In this document: positions 38,558 through 47,271 of the stretch, piece after piece | Layout: every line of letters begins with the position of its first letter | Position numbering within the stretch: position 1 is the stretch's first letter | Source of the DNA: Rhodocyclaceae bacterium | GTDB lineage: Bacteria; Pseudomonadota; Gammaproteobacteria; Burkholderiales; Rhodocyclaceae | DNA: 64,000 nucleotides | Direction of reading: 5' to 3' | NCBI GenBank assembly: GCA_018262775.1 | Contig: JADFDU010000005.1 | Span: 1 to 64,000, forward strand | Translations under genes and position numbers: made by a program | Notes under the pieces: generated by a model | The model's database searches: none | The model's input: the letters and a program-made list of their open reading frames with translations, nothing else | What the model was told of the DNA's origin: nothing

Positions 38558-41500
38558 ATGAAGCGTTCACGGCTTGCACCATGGCTTCTATCGGGCACGC
38601 TTCTGCTTGGCGGGCTAAGTGTCACGGCCGGGTACTGGCGGCATGCACAGCAACAGGATGTTGCCAACCTGCAGGCTGTATTCGAATTTTCGGCAGATAA
38701 AATATCTAGCATTATTCACAGTCGCTTCAATATCTATGCGACCATAATGCGCGGAGTGAAGGGGTTTTTTGAAGGCTCGGAACTCATCTCTTTCAATGAG
38801 TTCCGAGCTTACATACATGCTCTGAAACTGGATCAGCATGCTGGTGTGCAAGGCATCGGCCTAGTCAGGGTCATCTCTGATGCAGAAAAAAGCCAGCACA
38901 CAGAACGGATACGCAAACAGGGCTTCTCAGACTATCGAATCAAGCCCGAAGGGCAGCGCGAGCGATATGCGCCGATAGTCAGGATGGAACCCCGGTCCGA
39001 CACCAACCTCAAGGCACTGGGCTTCGATACCTTGACAGTGCCTGCGGCTTGGGCCGCGATGCAGCAGGCGACTGATACCGGCAACGTCGCGATCACTTCG
39101 CACCTTACCCTAATCCAGGATGCCGGGAAGCCGGGTGTATCCGGCTTCGTTATGTATCTGCCCATTTACCGGAATGGGGTAAAACTCGATACGCTAGTCG
39201 CTCGGCGTGCCGCTGTTGTTGGCTGGGTGGATGTGCCATTTCGCATGTCTGATCTAATAAACGGATTGCGCGACAAGATCGACTCCGATATCGACCTTGA
39301 AATCCATGATGGAACACCACTATCAGAACAGACCCTCATGTACCGTTCGGATGAAGTACATCCCGAAGCAAAACTTGCCAAAGGAATGCTACAGACCAGT
39401 CGCCAGATTGAGGTTGGCGGCAAGCAATGGACGCTGTTGATGAATGCCACCCCGGTATTTGTTGCTCGCATGTCGCCACGAGATTATCCTACGATGGTGG
39501 CCTTGGCCGGGGTTGCGCTCACCCTGGCGCTGAGCTGGCTGGCTTGGCTGTTGGCCAGGGGGCGTGAAAGTGCCCAGGCCCACTATCAGCAACTGTTCGA
39601 TCAAACAGGCGACGGCATTCTAATTCTAGCCACCGATGATCGCTTTATCGATGCCAATACCGCTGCCTTGCAGATACTGGGCTATACCCGCGCAGAATTG
39701 TTGACACTACGTTTATCCAATATTTTGGCGAACCCATGGGCACCTCGTCTGGATATCAATGTTGACGATTTAATTACCGGTGCTGATGATCATGAAGAAT
39801 GGACGCCTGTGCGTAAGGACGGCACGATATTTCCGGCGGAGGTGAGCGCACGCAGGCTGAATAATGAGGGCTCTTTCGTCATCTTGCGCGATATCACAAA
39901 ACGCAAACAGGCTGAAAGCCAGTTACGCCTCCATGCACATGTATTCGAGTCCAGCCGGGAAGGGATACTTATTACCGATGCACGCAATGATATCGTTTCC
40001 GTCAATCGTGCTTTCACCGAGATTAGTGGTTATCTGCCTGAGGAGGTGATTGGCAAGAATCCCCGCATGTTGGCGTCAGGAAAACGGGATAAGTCGTTTG
40101 ACGAGGCGATGTGGCGCGATATTCTGAACCTAGGCCACTGGCAAGGCGAAGTGATCAGCCGCCGCAAGAACGGCGACATCTTTCCCCAGTGGCTTTCCGT
40201 CAGCCTCGTTCGGGATCATGATGGCCAGATTGTTCAGCATATCGGCATTTTGACCGACGTCTCCGAACGCAAGGCGGCTGAGGAACATATTCAATTCTTG
40301 AGCAATTTTGACCCGCTGACCCGACTGCCCAATCGTGATTTGCTGCGCGACCGTACCCAGCAGGTACTGGCTGGCGCAAAGCGGAAACATGGCTCCGTCG
40401 CTCTGCTGCATATCAATCTCGACCGCTTCAAGATCATCAACGAATCACTCGGCCCCAATATAGGCGATCAACTGCTCAAGGAGCTTGCAGAGCGCCTAGT
40501 CGGGCATCTCCGCTTGGACGACACGCTGTGCCGCCAGAGCGGAGATGAATTTATTCTTGTGTTGCCCAGTACCGATGCAGAAGGTGCTGCCCACACGACA
40601 GAAAAAATGCTCGGCATTATTGCCCAGCCTTTTACTCTCGACGGTCAGCGCCTCACCGTGACGGCGAGCGTAGGCATCGCTGAATTTCCTCAGGATGGGG
40701 ACAACTTCGAGCAGCTAACGCAATCCGCCAGCGCTGCGCTGCACCGTGCCAAACAGAGCGGTCGCAATACCTTCCAGTTCTTTACCCGGCAGATGCAAGA
40801 GCAAGCCCGTAACGTACTTCAAATCGAGAACGAATTGCGTCGCGCGCTGGATCAGAACGAATTCCTGTTGCATTACCAGCCACAGGTAGATGCGAAGACC
40901 GCACAAATTATTGGAGTCGAAGCATTGATACGCTGGCAGCATCCTCAAAATGGCTTAGTGTCGCCGGGAATCTTTATTCCAATTGCAGAAGAATGCGGTT
41001 TGATCGTAGAGATTGGTGCTTGGGTGCTGCACACCGCCATTCAGCAGGCAGCGGATTGGCAAACCGCAGGACTTCCCATCGTGCCAGTTGCTGTTAATCT
41101 GTCTGTAGTGCAATTCCGCCAGGAAACACTCTATTCAACAGTTGCGCAGGCTCTGCGCAACTCCAAACTGGATCCCGCCATGCTCGAACTGGAGATGACC
41201 GAGGGCATTGCGATTGAAAATACCGAGCGCACAGTCAAGCTGCTGGATCAGTTCCATGCGCTGGGTGTCGTACTTTCCATTGATGATTTTGGTACCGGAT
41301 ATTCTTCACTCGGTTATCTCAAACGTTTCAGGATCGATAAGCTGAAAATTGATCAGTCTTTTGTACGCGATCTTGGACATGATCCCGATGACGCGGCAAT
41401 TGTCACTGCCATAATCGGAATGGCCAAGGGGCTTGGATTTAAAACCATCGCGGAGGGAGTGGAGACACGGGAGCAATTGGATTTCCTGCGGGAGAAACAG

Positions 41501-41602
41501 TGCGATGAAATTCAAGGCTACCTTTTCAGCAAGCCGGTTCCGGCGGAAGCGTTCGCGAAATTGTTACGCAATGGCGGAGTATTTGTGGAGCAAGTATATT
41601 GA
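38558..41602 (+). CDS. CHASE-PAS-PAS-GGDEF-EAL signalling protein
   Basis: 1014-residue inner-membrane protein of cyclic-di-GMP turnover. A transmembrane segment near residues 8-28, a periplasmic CHASE sensor (about 40-280) with GVQGIGLVRVI and RYAPIVRMEP, a second transmembrane segment (about 310-332), two PAS domains (340-450, 455-575), GGDEF (about 590-745) and EAL (about 765-1010). The cyclase motif is SGDEF, with RLDD five residues before it as an inhibitory I-site. The EAL part looks intact: GVEALIRWQHP, NLSVVQF, LELEMTEG, DDFGTGYSSLGYLKRF, LKIDQSFV and IAEGVET. Phosphodiesterase activity is likely; cyclase activity possible. Base composition is lower in GC than the hox genes. Confidence 0.93.
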   Translation: MKRSRLAPWLLSGTLLLGGLSVTAGYWRHAQQQDVANLQAVFEFSADKISSIIHSRFNIYATIMRGVKGFFEGSELISFNEFRAYIHALKLDQHAGVQGIGLVRVISDAEKSQHTERIRKQGFSDYRIKPEGQRERYAPIVRMEPRSDTNLKALGFDTLTVPAAWAAMQQATDTGNVAITSHLTLIQDAGKPGVSGFVMYLPIYRNGVKLDTLVARRAAVVGWVDVPFRMSDLINGLRDKIDSDIDLEIHDGTPLSEQTLMYRSDEVHPEAKLAKGMLQTSRQIEVGGKQWTLLMNATPVFVARMSPRDYPTMVALAGVALTLALSWLAWLLARGRESAQAHYQQLFDQTGDGILILATDDRFIDANTAALQILGYTRAELLTLRLSNILANPWAPRLDINVDDLITGADDHEEWTPVRKDGTIFPAEVSARRLNNEGSFVILRDITKRKQAESQLRLHAHVFESSREGILITDARNDIVSVNRAFTEISGYLPEEVIGKNPRMLASGKRDKSFDEAMWRDILNLGHWQGEVISRRKNGDIFPQWLSVSLVRDHDGQIVQHIGILTDVSERKAAEEHIQFLSNFDPLTRLPNRDLLRDRTQQVLAGAKRKHGSVALLHINLDRFKIINESLGPNIGDQLLKELAERLVGHLRLDDTLCRQSGDEFILVLPSTDAEGAAHTTEKMLGIIAQPFTLDGQRLTVTASVGIAEFPQDGDNFEQLTQSASAALHRAKQSGRNTFQFFTRQMQEQARNVLQIENELRRALDQNEFLLHYQPQVDAKTAQIIGVEALIRWQHPQNGLVSPGIFIPIAEECGLIVEIGAWVLHTAIQQAADWQTAGLPIVPVAVNLSVVQFRQETLYSTVAQALRNSKLDPAMLELEMTEGIAIENTERTVKLLDQFHALGVVLSIDDFGTGYSSLGYLKRFRIDKLKIDQSFVRDLGHDPDDAAIVTAIIGMAKGLGFKTIAEGVETREQLDFLREKQCDEIQGYLFSKPVPAEAFAKLLRNGGVFVEQVY

Positions 41603-41700
41603 AAGCTGGATGCATCGTCGTTGCATCGCAGATCATCCGATAGGTAATGTTCATATCGTTTACATGATCAATCACATCGACAACATCCACTAGTGGCTGT

Positions 41701-42012
41701 TTATTTCTCAAGACCAGACATCAAGATGCTGGTAATGACTGACTGCAAAGGCCGAGCAAGAGACTCATGTGCGAGCACGTTGCGTTGGCCGATGAGGCCG
41801 CGCCAGTCGATGTCGGGATGCGCCGCGCGGGATTCTTCCGAAACCTTGCGGGCAGCTTCGCCCAGTACTTCGAGCGTGCGTTCCAGCGCACGGCGCCGTA
41901 TCCGGTCTTCCACAAAGACATCCGGCGTCAGGTTCTCCACTGTCATGTGTGCCTCGCTCGCCGCATTCAGCATGTCCCAGAGATAGGCGGCTTCGCGCTC
42001 GTCAGGGCGCAT
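41701..42012 (-). CDS. hepT: HepT-like HEPN toxin (DUF86)
   Basis: About 103 residues. HEPN-domain protein: REAAYLWDMLNAASEAHMTV, RALERTLEVLGEAARKVSEE and HPDIDWRGLIGQRNVLAHESL. The RNase motif R-x4-H is RNVLAH. In the known HepT/MntA system this is R-x4-H-x-Y, and the Tyr is polyadenylylated by MntA; here that position is Ser. The ATG at 42012 overlaps the mntA 3' end by 11 bases; an ATG at 42027 is also possible. Confidence 0.87.
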   Translation of the reverse strand: MRPDEREAAYLWDMLNAASEAHMTVENLTPDVFVEDRIRRRALERTLEVLGEAARKVSEESRAAHPDIDWRGLIGQRNVLAHESLARPLQSVITSILMSGLEK

Positions 42013-42682
42013 ACAGCACCCGCGCATCCCTCAGGATGGATTTGCGGCGGTAGGGGTTCTCCAGCACCTCGGGGGTGGCGATGTCGACTTTCCTGCCACC
42101 GAAAGCGGCGGAGAACGCGTCCTGGATGGCGGGGATGTCGAAGAGGGAAACCTTGCTGTCCGGCGCGAATTCGACCAGCAGGTCGATGTCGCTTGCGGGT
42201 GTTATCTCGCCGCGCGCCGCCGAGCCGAACAGCGCTAGACGAGCGATACCGAACTTGCGGCAGAGACGCTTGATCTTTGGCAGTGGCGGGATCAGCTTGT
42301 CGGCCTTTGGCTCAACGGCGTATTCGGCGACGGGCGAGTGCAGGGTGTGTTGTATGGTTTCGGTCCTGGCCCTGCGCGGTTTCGCAAGGGGCTTGCGTGA
42401 GTTGTCGGGAGCCGCTGCTGCCTTGCGAAAAATCGCAGCCAGCTCCGGATAGAGCGGGGCTGCCCGGTTGGCGCGGTAGCGCACTTGGTTGCCGGCCGGT
42501 TCGCGCAGCAGGAGTCCGGCCTCGGCGAGGGTGCGCAGCTCGCGATGAAGCGAACCCGCCGGCACGCCGGTCAGCCGCGCGATTTCCCGCACGTGCAGGC
42601 TTTCATTGGGCCGGGGCAGAAGCAGGCCGAGCACCTGGCGGTGGTAGGCGGTGAAAAGCAGGTCGATGGGGTTGGCGCTCAT
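42002..42682 (-). CDS. mntA: MntA-type nucleotidyltransferase antitoxin fused to a winged helix
   Basis: 226 residues. Residues 1-80 form a winged helix: LHVREIARLTGVPAGSLHRELRTLAEAGLL, REPAGNQVRYR. Residues about 130-226 form the minimal nucleotidyltransferase: ARLALFGSAARGEITPASDIDLLVEF has GS-x10-D-x-D. The C-terminal segment GGRKVDIATPEVLENP fits MNT proteins. In known systems MntA AMPylates HepT. The DNA-binding fusion suggests it also autoregulates the operon (inference). Overlaps hepT. Confidence 0.87.
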   Translation of the reverse strand: MSANPIDLLFTAYHRQVLGLLLPRPNESLHVREIARLTGVPAGSLHRELRTLAEAGLLLREPAGNQVRYRANRAAPLYPELAAIFRKAAAAPDNSRKPLAKPRRARTETIQHTLHSPVAEYAVEPKADKLIPPLPKIKRLCRKFGIARLALFGSAARGEITPASDIDLLVEFAPDSKVSLFDIPAIQDAFSAAFGGRKVDIATPEVLENPYRRKSILRDARVLYAP

Positions 42683-42694
42683 TCCGGTATTTGC

Positions 42695-42960
42695 GCTGTT
42701 CTCAAATGCGCTTCAATCGCAGCATAACGGAGAACAGCATGCGAACGGAGAATCGCCGTGTTGCAGGGGCTGACTTTTACTGTGAATGAATTACTCGTTG
42801 CCCCTCACCCCAACCCTCTCCCCGCCCTCGGGGAGAGGGGGTATGGATTCCCGCTTGTGACCGATGGCAATCCCCGTAGGATGCGGGAATGACGGGCTTT
42901 ACCCGTGCGCCACGCGCTGACCGTGCTCGCGTGGCTAAAGGTACCCGAGTCGAACTGATT
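42695..42960. repeat. Composite repeat block, copy A
   Basis: This fills most of the 323-base gap 42683-43005, which has no gene. In order: GCTGTTCTCAAATG (also at 43671), a dispersed 25-base motif (42754-42778), the CCCTCTCCCC hairpin (42796-42841), a half ATTCCCGC repeat (42845-42897) and a TACCCGTG stretch (about 42902-42940) like those at the 3' ends of tal and prfC. Confidence 0.75.
42754..42778 (+). repeat. Dispersed 25-base motif, copy 8
   Basis: Two mismatches (GCTGACTTTT for the last ten). Part of composite block A. Confidence 0.6.
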
Positions 42961-43005
42961 CCGTCGCGGGTTGTTTGACAAGCGCATTCAATGACAAGCA
43001 GTGAC

Positions 43006-43311
43006 TTAGTGGAAGTCCTCTTCCCGTTGATGCCTAATGGCGAGGATGGTGACCGTCGCGGAATCCTCAATTTCAAACAACGCGACATAGCCGGTGTTGC
43101 CAAAGGGGATGATCATTTCGCGCAGCAAGGGATTGGGCGACCCGCCCAGGGCCTTGCGGCAGGAAAAAGGAAATAGCTGCAGGAAAGCCATGCTCTTGGC
43201 TATCGCAGCCTGCGCGCGGGCGGCGGCTACCAGATCCTTCTCCACAAGGTGATCGAACAGCCGAAGCAGATCGTCCTCCGCCTCGGGTGTGAAGCGAACC
43301 TTGAATTTCAT
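43006..43311 (-). CDS. RelE/ParE-family toxin
   Basis: 101 residues. The N-terminus FKVRFTPEAEDDLLRLFDHLVEK and the C-terminus NTGYVALFEIEDSATVTILAIRHQREEDF are typical of ParE/RelE plasmid-stabilization toxins; the fold blocks gyrase or cleaves mRNA, and which cannot be told. The ATG at 43311 overlaps the antitoxin stop by four bases. Confidence 0.88.
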   Translation of the reverse strand: MKFKVRFTPEAEDDLLRLFDHLVEKDLVAAARAQAAIAKSMAFLQLFPFSCRKALGGSPNPLLREMIIPFGNTGYVALFEIEDSATVTILAIRHQREEDFH

Positions 43312-43598
43312 TTCGCCCGGGCGTTGCGCTTTGGCTTTGCTTTGCCCGCCTGTGCCAGCCTCTGCGCCAGCTTGGCCAACACTTCCTCGGCCGGGATGTA
43401 TTTTTCGGATTTCTGCGCTGCCTCGGCGGATGCCAGACCGCGAGCAATGAAGGCTTGCTGGGAATAGCGGAACTCGACTTGCCGACGCACCGATTCCTCG
43501 ACGAATCCGGACAGGGTTTCGCCTTCCTGAAGGACAGCTTCGGCAGCTTTGCGCAATTCCGGCGCGACGCGCAGCGAGGGGAGGGTTGCAGTTTTCAT
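43308..43598 (-). CDS. Ribbon-helix-helix antitoxin
   Basis: 96 residues. LPSLRVAPELRKAAEAVLQEGETLSGFVEESVRRQVEFRYSQQ is a CopG/ParD-like ribbon-helix-helix, followed by a toxin-binding helix (FIARGLASAEAAQKS) and a basic tail (KAKPKRNARAK). The ATG at 43598 is preferred to the upstream start. A dyad at 43671-43714 lies just ahead and may be its operator (inference). Confidence 0.86.
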   Translation of the reverse strand: MKTATLPSLRVAPELRKAAEAVLQEGETLSGFVEESVRRQVEFRYSQQAFIARGLASAEAAQKSEKYIPAEEVLAKLAQRLAQAGKAKPKRNARAK

Positions 43599-43670
43599 CT
43601 GTAGGTTCCTTGCGTTGCAAATGCGATGCAATGATCGCGCATTTGCAGGGGAGGGTCAAGGCGGGCTCAC

Positions 43671-43920
43671 GCTGTTCTCAAATGTGCTACGAATGAAGCG
43701 CGTTTGAGAGCAGCATGCGAGGAGTCGCCGTGTTGTGGGGACTGACTTTTCCGGAGAACGACGACGGCCCCTCACCCCAGCCCTCTCCCCGTGTCGGGGA
43801 GAGGGGGAAGGGGAGCGTGGATGGATTCCCGCTTGTGATAGAAGGAAATCCCTGGGGACGCGTGAATGACGGCGGTTGCCGCGTGAAGGAGGGGGTGTCT
43901 ACCCGTGGCTACCCGTGGCT
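43671..43920. repeat. Composite repeat block, copy B
   Basis: This lies in the 310-base gap 43599-43908. The order is as in block A: GCTGTTCTCAAATG, a dispersed motif (43726-43750), the CCCTCTCCCC hairpin (43768-43810) and a half ATTCCCGC repeat (43824-43870). It ends in two tandem ACCCGTGGCT units (43901-43920) that supply the tal stop and last codons. An inverted pair at 43671-43687 and 43698-43714 (14 of 17 paired) may serve as antitoxin operator. Confidence 0.75.
43726..43750 (+). repeat. Dispersed 25-base motif, copy 9
   Basis: One mismatch at the last base. Part of composite block B. Confidence 0.65.
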
Positions 43921-44976
43921 TTTCGCGGCAATGCGTTGCATCAGTTCGCTCCATGATTTGGTGAACGCCGCAGTGCCTTCGCTTTGGAGGCGGGCGGCGA
44001 GGGCGTCAACGTCGATCCCCTGGTGCGCGAATTGTGCGAGCAGCGCCTTGGCGTCGCCCTGATCGAAAGCGGCGTTGTGCACGCTGCCGTGCTCGGCAAA
44101 GGCGAGCAAGGTCTTCTCGGGCAGGGTGTTGATGGTACCGGGCGCGGCCAGCGCTTCGACGTAAAGAACATCCGGGGCTGCCGGATCCTTGGTGCCGGTG
44201 CTGGCCCAGAGCAGGCGTTGCGTCTGCGCACCGGCCGCGGCGAGCCTCTGCCAGCGCGGCGATGCCAGCAGGTCGCGGTAAGCCTGGTCGGTGCGTATGG
44301 CGACGGCGATGCCGAGACGGTTGCGTAACGCTTCTGCAACCTGGTCCTTGACCGCCACGTCCCAGCGGCTGACGAACAGCGATGCCACGGAGGCGACGTT
44401 CGGACTGAGGCCGGCGGCGATGCGTCGCTCGATGCCGCGCATATACGCCGCCGCCGCCGCGAGGTACTGCTCGCGCGAGAACAGCAGCGTGACGTTGATG
44501 GGCACGCCGGCGAAAATGGATTCCTCGATCGCCGGCAGGCCTGTGGCAGTACCGGGGATCTTGATGAAAAGATTGGGGCGCTGGGCGCGGGCATGGAGTT
44601 GCTTTGCGGCTTCGATGGTGCCGGCGCTGTCGTCGGTGAGCAGGGGCGACACTTCCAGCGAGACCCAGCCATCGATGCCGGCGGTGGCGTCATGGACGGG
44701 GCGGAACAGATCGGCCGCCGCGGTCAGGTCCTCGAGTGCCAGCTCGAAAAACAGGGCTTCGCCCGACTTGCCTTCCGTGGCCTTCGTGCGAATGGCCTCG
44801 TCGTATACGCCGGCGCCGGCGATGGCCTTATCGAAGATCGAGGGATTGGAGGTGAGGCCGGTCACCGAGAACTCCTTGATGTAGCGGCTGAGCATGCCGT
44901 TCGTGAGGAGCGCGCGGGTGATGTTGTCGAGCCAGAGGCTCTGCCCAAGATCGTGAAGTTGCTGCGTCGTATTCAT
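43909..44976 (-). CDS. tal: Transaldolase
   Basis: Pentose-phosphate enzyme moving a dihydroxyacetone unit between sugar phosphates. 355 residues, the longer bacterial/actinobacterial subtype. N-terminal LWLDNITRALLTNGML, GLTSNPSIFDKAI, the Schiff-base lysine in NLFIKIPGTATGLPAI, then INVTLLFSREQYLAAAAAYMRG and VASLFVSRWD. The start overlaps the glucokinase stop (ATGA). The last residues (SHG) and stop lie in a repeat unit shared with prfC. Confidence 0.95.
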   Translation of the reverse strand: MNTTQQLHDLGQSLWLDNITRALLTNGMLSRYIKEFSVTGLTSNPSIFDKAIAGAGVYDEAIRTKATEGKSGEALFFELALEDLTAAADLFRPVHDATAGIDGWVSLEVSPLLTDDSAGTIEAAKQLHARAQRPNLFIKIPGTATGLPAIEESIFAGVPINVTLLFSREQYLAAAAAYMRGIERRIAAGLSPNVASVASLFVSRWDVAVKDQVAEALRNRLGIAVAIRTDQAYRDLLASPRWQRLAAAGAQTQRLLWASTGTKDPAAPDVLYVEALAAPGTINTLPEKTLLAFAEHGSVHNAAFDQGDAKALLAQFAHQGIDVDALAARLQSEGTAAFTKSWSELMQRIAAKSHG

Positions 44977-45713
44977 GTCGCCTCCTGTTCTGCATTGCCG
45001 GCAATGTTCCAGCCGATGCTGTCGCTCCACGCGGCATTTTTGCCTTGTCCTTGTCCTTGTACTTGCGCCTGCCACAAGCGGAAGCCGCCGGCGAACGCAT
45101 AGGCGTTGTCGCCGCGGCGGGTTTGCGCTGGTAACGCTTTCAGATGGGCGACATTGCCGCCGCCCAGCATGATGTAATCGGGCAATAGCGCCTTGCGGAA
45201 TCCTTCCACGATTTTGTGTACTTTGCGGCGCCATTTCTTGTTCCCCAGCCGCCTGCGTCCCCGATCGCCGATAAGGTCCTCGTAGACGCGCCCGCGTCCG
45301 CAATGTAGATGTCCCAGTTCCATCGCCGCGATCACGCCGTCGCAGATGAGCGCAGATCCCAGTCCCGTTCCCAGCCCCAAAAACAGCATCCTGCCGCCTT
45401 CGTAGCCGCCGAGTGCCTGCATGGCCGCGTCGTTGATGATCTTTACGGGCCGTCCGAACGCCGCCTGGAAATCGAAGCCGACCCAGCCCGTACCCAGGTT
45501 GTGGGGTTCGCTGGCTATCCTGCCACGATGGACCACGCCCGGATAGCCGATCGACAGTGCATCGTAATGCCAGTCGCGGGTGGCTTTCAGGACTTTGCCC
45601 ACCATCTGCTGCGGGCGCATGTTCGCACCGGATATGAATTTGACGGGGCTTTGATGATCGCTCGCGGCGCACTTGATGTGTGTTCCGCCGACGTCGATGA
45701 CGAGTATCTTCAT
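44973..45713 (-). CDS. ROK-family (polyphosphate-type) glucokinase
   Basis: 246 residues. ILVIDVGGTHIKCAAS is the phosphate-1 loop, SIGYPGVVHRG and NDAAMQALGGYEGG hold the catalytic Asp, and LFLGLGTGLGSALI is the phosphate-2 loop. It resembles PpgK-type polyphosphate/ATP glucokinases more than ROK repressors. It would feed glucose-6-phosphate to zwf in the same operon. The ATG at 45713 begins the family N-terminus; the tail has a short Q/G repeat (VQGQGQGK). Confidence 0.88.
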   Translation of the reverse strand: MKILVIDVGGTHIKCAASDHQSPVKFISGANMRPQQMVGKVLKATRDWHYDALSIGYPGVVHRGRIASEPHNLGTGWVGFDFQAAFGRPVKIINDAAMQALGGYEGGRMLFLGLGTGLGSALICDGVIAAMELGHLHCGRGRVYEDLIGDRGRRRLGNKKWRRKVHKIVEGFRKALLPDYIMLGGGNVAHLKALPAQTRRGDNAYAFAGGFRLWQAQVQGQGQGKNAAWSDSIGWNIAGNAEQEAT

Positions 45714-45733
45714 GCGCTTCTCCGATCTCGACT

Positions 45734-45877
45734 TCAGGGTGCGTGAACGGCTGCGACAAAGCAGGCGCCCGCATCGAATCGGGAAAAGAACGCCCAATCG
45801 ATGGAGCCGTCGGTGCCGACCAATGCCGCTGTATGGCAGTCGCCGATCAGCGCATGGTCTTCAATCGGCAGCGGCAT
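45734..45877 (-). pseudogene. Truncated N-terminus of a GH15 glucoamylase/trehalase-like protein
   Basis: 47 codons reading [21 protein letters not shown], then DGSIDWAFFSRFDAGACF, the very conserved start of GH15 family proteins (about 600 residues), followed by a stop at 45734. No continuation is seen in other frames, since the glucokinase gene begins at 45713. It overlaps the zwf 3' end by 17 bases. Most likely a deletion remnant. Confidence 0.75.
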
Positions 45878-47270
45878 CGGCCAGCCCGGGATTTTGCCAA
45901 CGGCCGTCGGCGGCGATGAGGGCGTCCGCTGCCTTCGGCCCCCAACTGCCGCGCCGGTAGGGCAAGACCTGCGAATGCGTCGTGAGAACCGGATCGACCG
46001 CCGCCCAGGCGGCCTCGACGGCGTCCTCACGGGTGAACAGCGCACCGTTACCTTCCATGGCGTCGGCGAGCAGCCGCTCGTAGGGCGCTTCCTCTTCCGG
46101 CTGCTCGTCGAGCAGGTAGAGCTCGCGCTGTTCGCCGATGAACTCCTCGCCCACGCTCTTGACGCGCGCGGCGAGGGCGACCGCGGCGTTGGGGGAGAGG
46201 CGGAAGCGCAAATAATTCGCCGGTCCGGCCGCAGGCAGGGAGTCCTCGAACAGCCGCTGCGGCGGCGGCTTGAATTGAACGATCACTTCTGCTGCCGTTT
46301 CGGGCAGGCATTTCCCCGTGCGCACATACCACGGCACGCCTTGCCAGCGCCATGAATCGATGTACAGGCGCAGGGCGCAGAAAGTCTCGACGTCGGAGCG
46401 CTTCGCCACGCCAGGCTCCTTGCGGTAGCCGGCGTATTGGCCGCGCACCAGGTCGCCTGGTGCAAGAGGCCGCATTGCGTGGAAAACATTGGCCGTTTCG
46501 CCGTGCACGGCGCCGTAGCCGCGGTAGCTCGGCGGTTCCATGGCCAGCAGCGCGATGACCTGGAACAGATGGTTCTGCACGACGTCGCGCAGGCAGCCGG
46601 CGGATTCGTAGAATCTTCCACGGCCCTCGACGCCGAATTTCTCGGAGAGGGTGATCTGCACGCTCGCTACGTAGTTGCGGTTCCAGATCGGCTCGAGGAA
46701 AGAATTGGCGAAACGGAAATAAAGGATGTTCATGATCGCTTCCTTCGCCAGGAAGTGATCGATGCGGAAAATAGAATCTTCCGGAAACACCGCATGGGCG
46801 ACGCGATTGAGCGCCCGCGCCGAAGCCAGATCGCGGCCGAAGGGCTTTTCGACGATGACGCGCGCCTGATCGGCGAGGCCGGCGGTGCCCAGGCCATTGA
46901 TGACCGTCGCGAACAGCGCGGGCGGGATGGCGAGGTAGTGCGCCGGGTGCTGCGCATCGCCCAGTGTCCCCTTGAGCGTCTTGAAGGTCGCCGGGTCCTG
47001 GTAGTCGCCGCGGACATAGCGAAGCAGCGAGAGCAGATGGCGCAGGGCGGGCCGGTCAATCTTTTCTCCCGATGCCCCGATGCCATCCTCGGCGCGCTGC
47101 CGCAGCTGCACCAGACTCCAGTCCGAGGAAGCGACGCCGACCACCGGCACCTTGAGGGTGCCCCGCTTCGCCATCGCATGCAGCGCCGGGAAGATCTTCT
47201 TGTGCGCGAGATCGCCCGTGACGCCAAACAGCACCAGCGCGTCCGAGGCTGCCGTGCCGCCTTTGTTCAT
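45861..47270 (-). CDS. zwf: Glucose-6-phosphate 1-dehydrogenase
   Basis: Oxidizes glucose-6-phosphate with NADP. 469 residues. N-terminal Rossmann motif [31 protein letters not shown]; the substrate/catalytic motif [19 protein letters not shown]; then [15 protein letters not shown] and [16 protein letters not shown]. The ATG at 47270 is 1 base from the gnd stop. An upstream extension is possible but would overlap gnd heavily. Confidence 0.96.
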   Translation of the reverse strand: MNKGGTAASDALVLFGVTGDLAHKKIFPALHAMAKRGTLKVPVVGVASSDWSLVQLRQRAEDGIGASGEKIDRPALRHLLSLLRYVRGDYQDPATFKTLKGTLGDAQHPAHYLAIPPALFATVINGLGTAGLADQARVIVEKPFGRDLASARALNRVAHAVFPEDSIFRIDHFLAKEAIMNILYFRFANSFLEPIWNRNYVASVQITLSEKFGVEGRGRFYESAGCLRDVVQNHLFQVIALLAMEPPSYRGYGAVHGETANVFHAMRPLAPGDLVRGQYAGYRKEPGVAKRSDVETFCALRLYIDSWRWQGVPWYVRTGKCLPETAAEVIVQFKPPPQRLFEDSLPAAGPANYLRFRLSPNAAVALAARVKSVGEEFIGEQRELYLLDEQPEEEAPYERLLADAMEGNGALFTREDAVEAAWAAVDPVLTTHSQVLPYRRGSWGPKAADALIAADGRWQNPGLADAAAD

Positions 47271-47271
47271 C

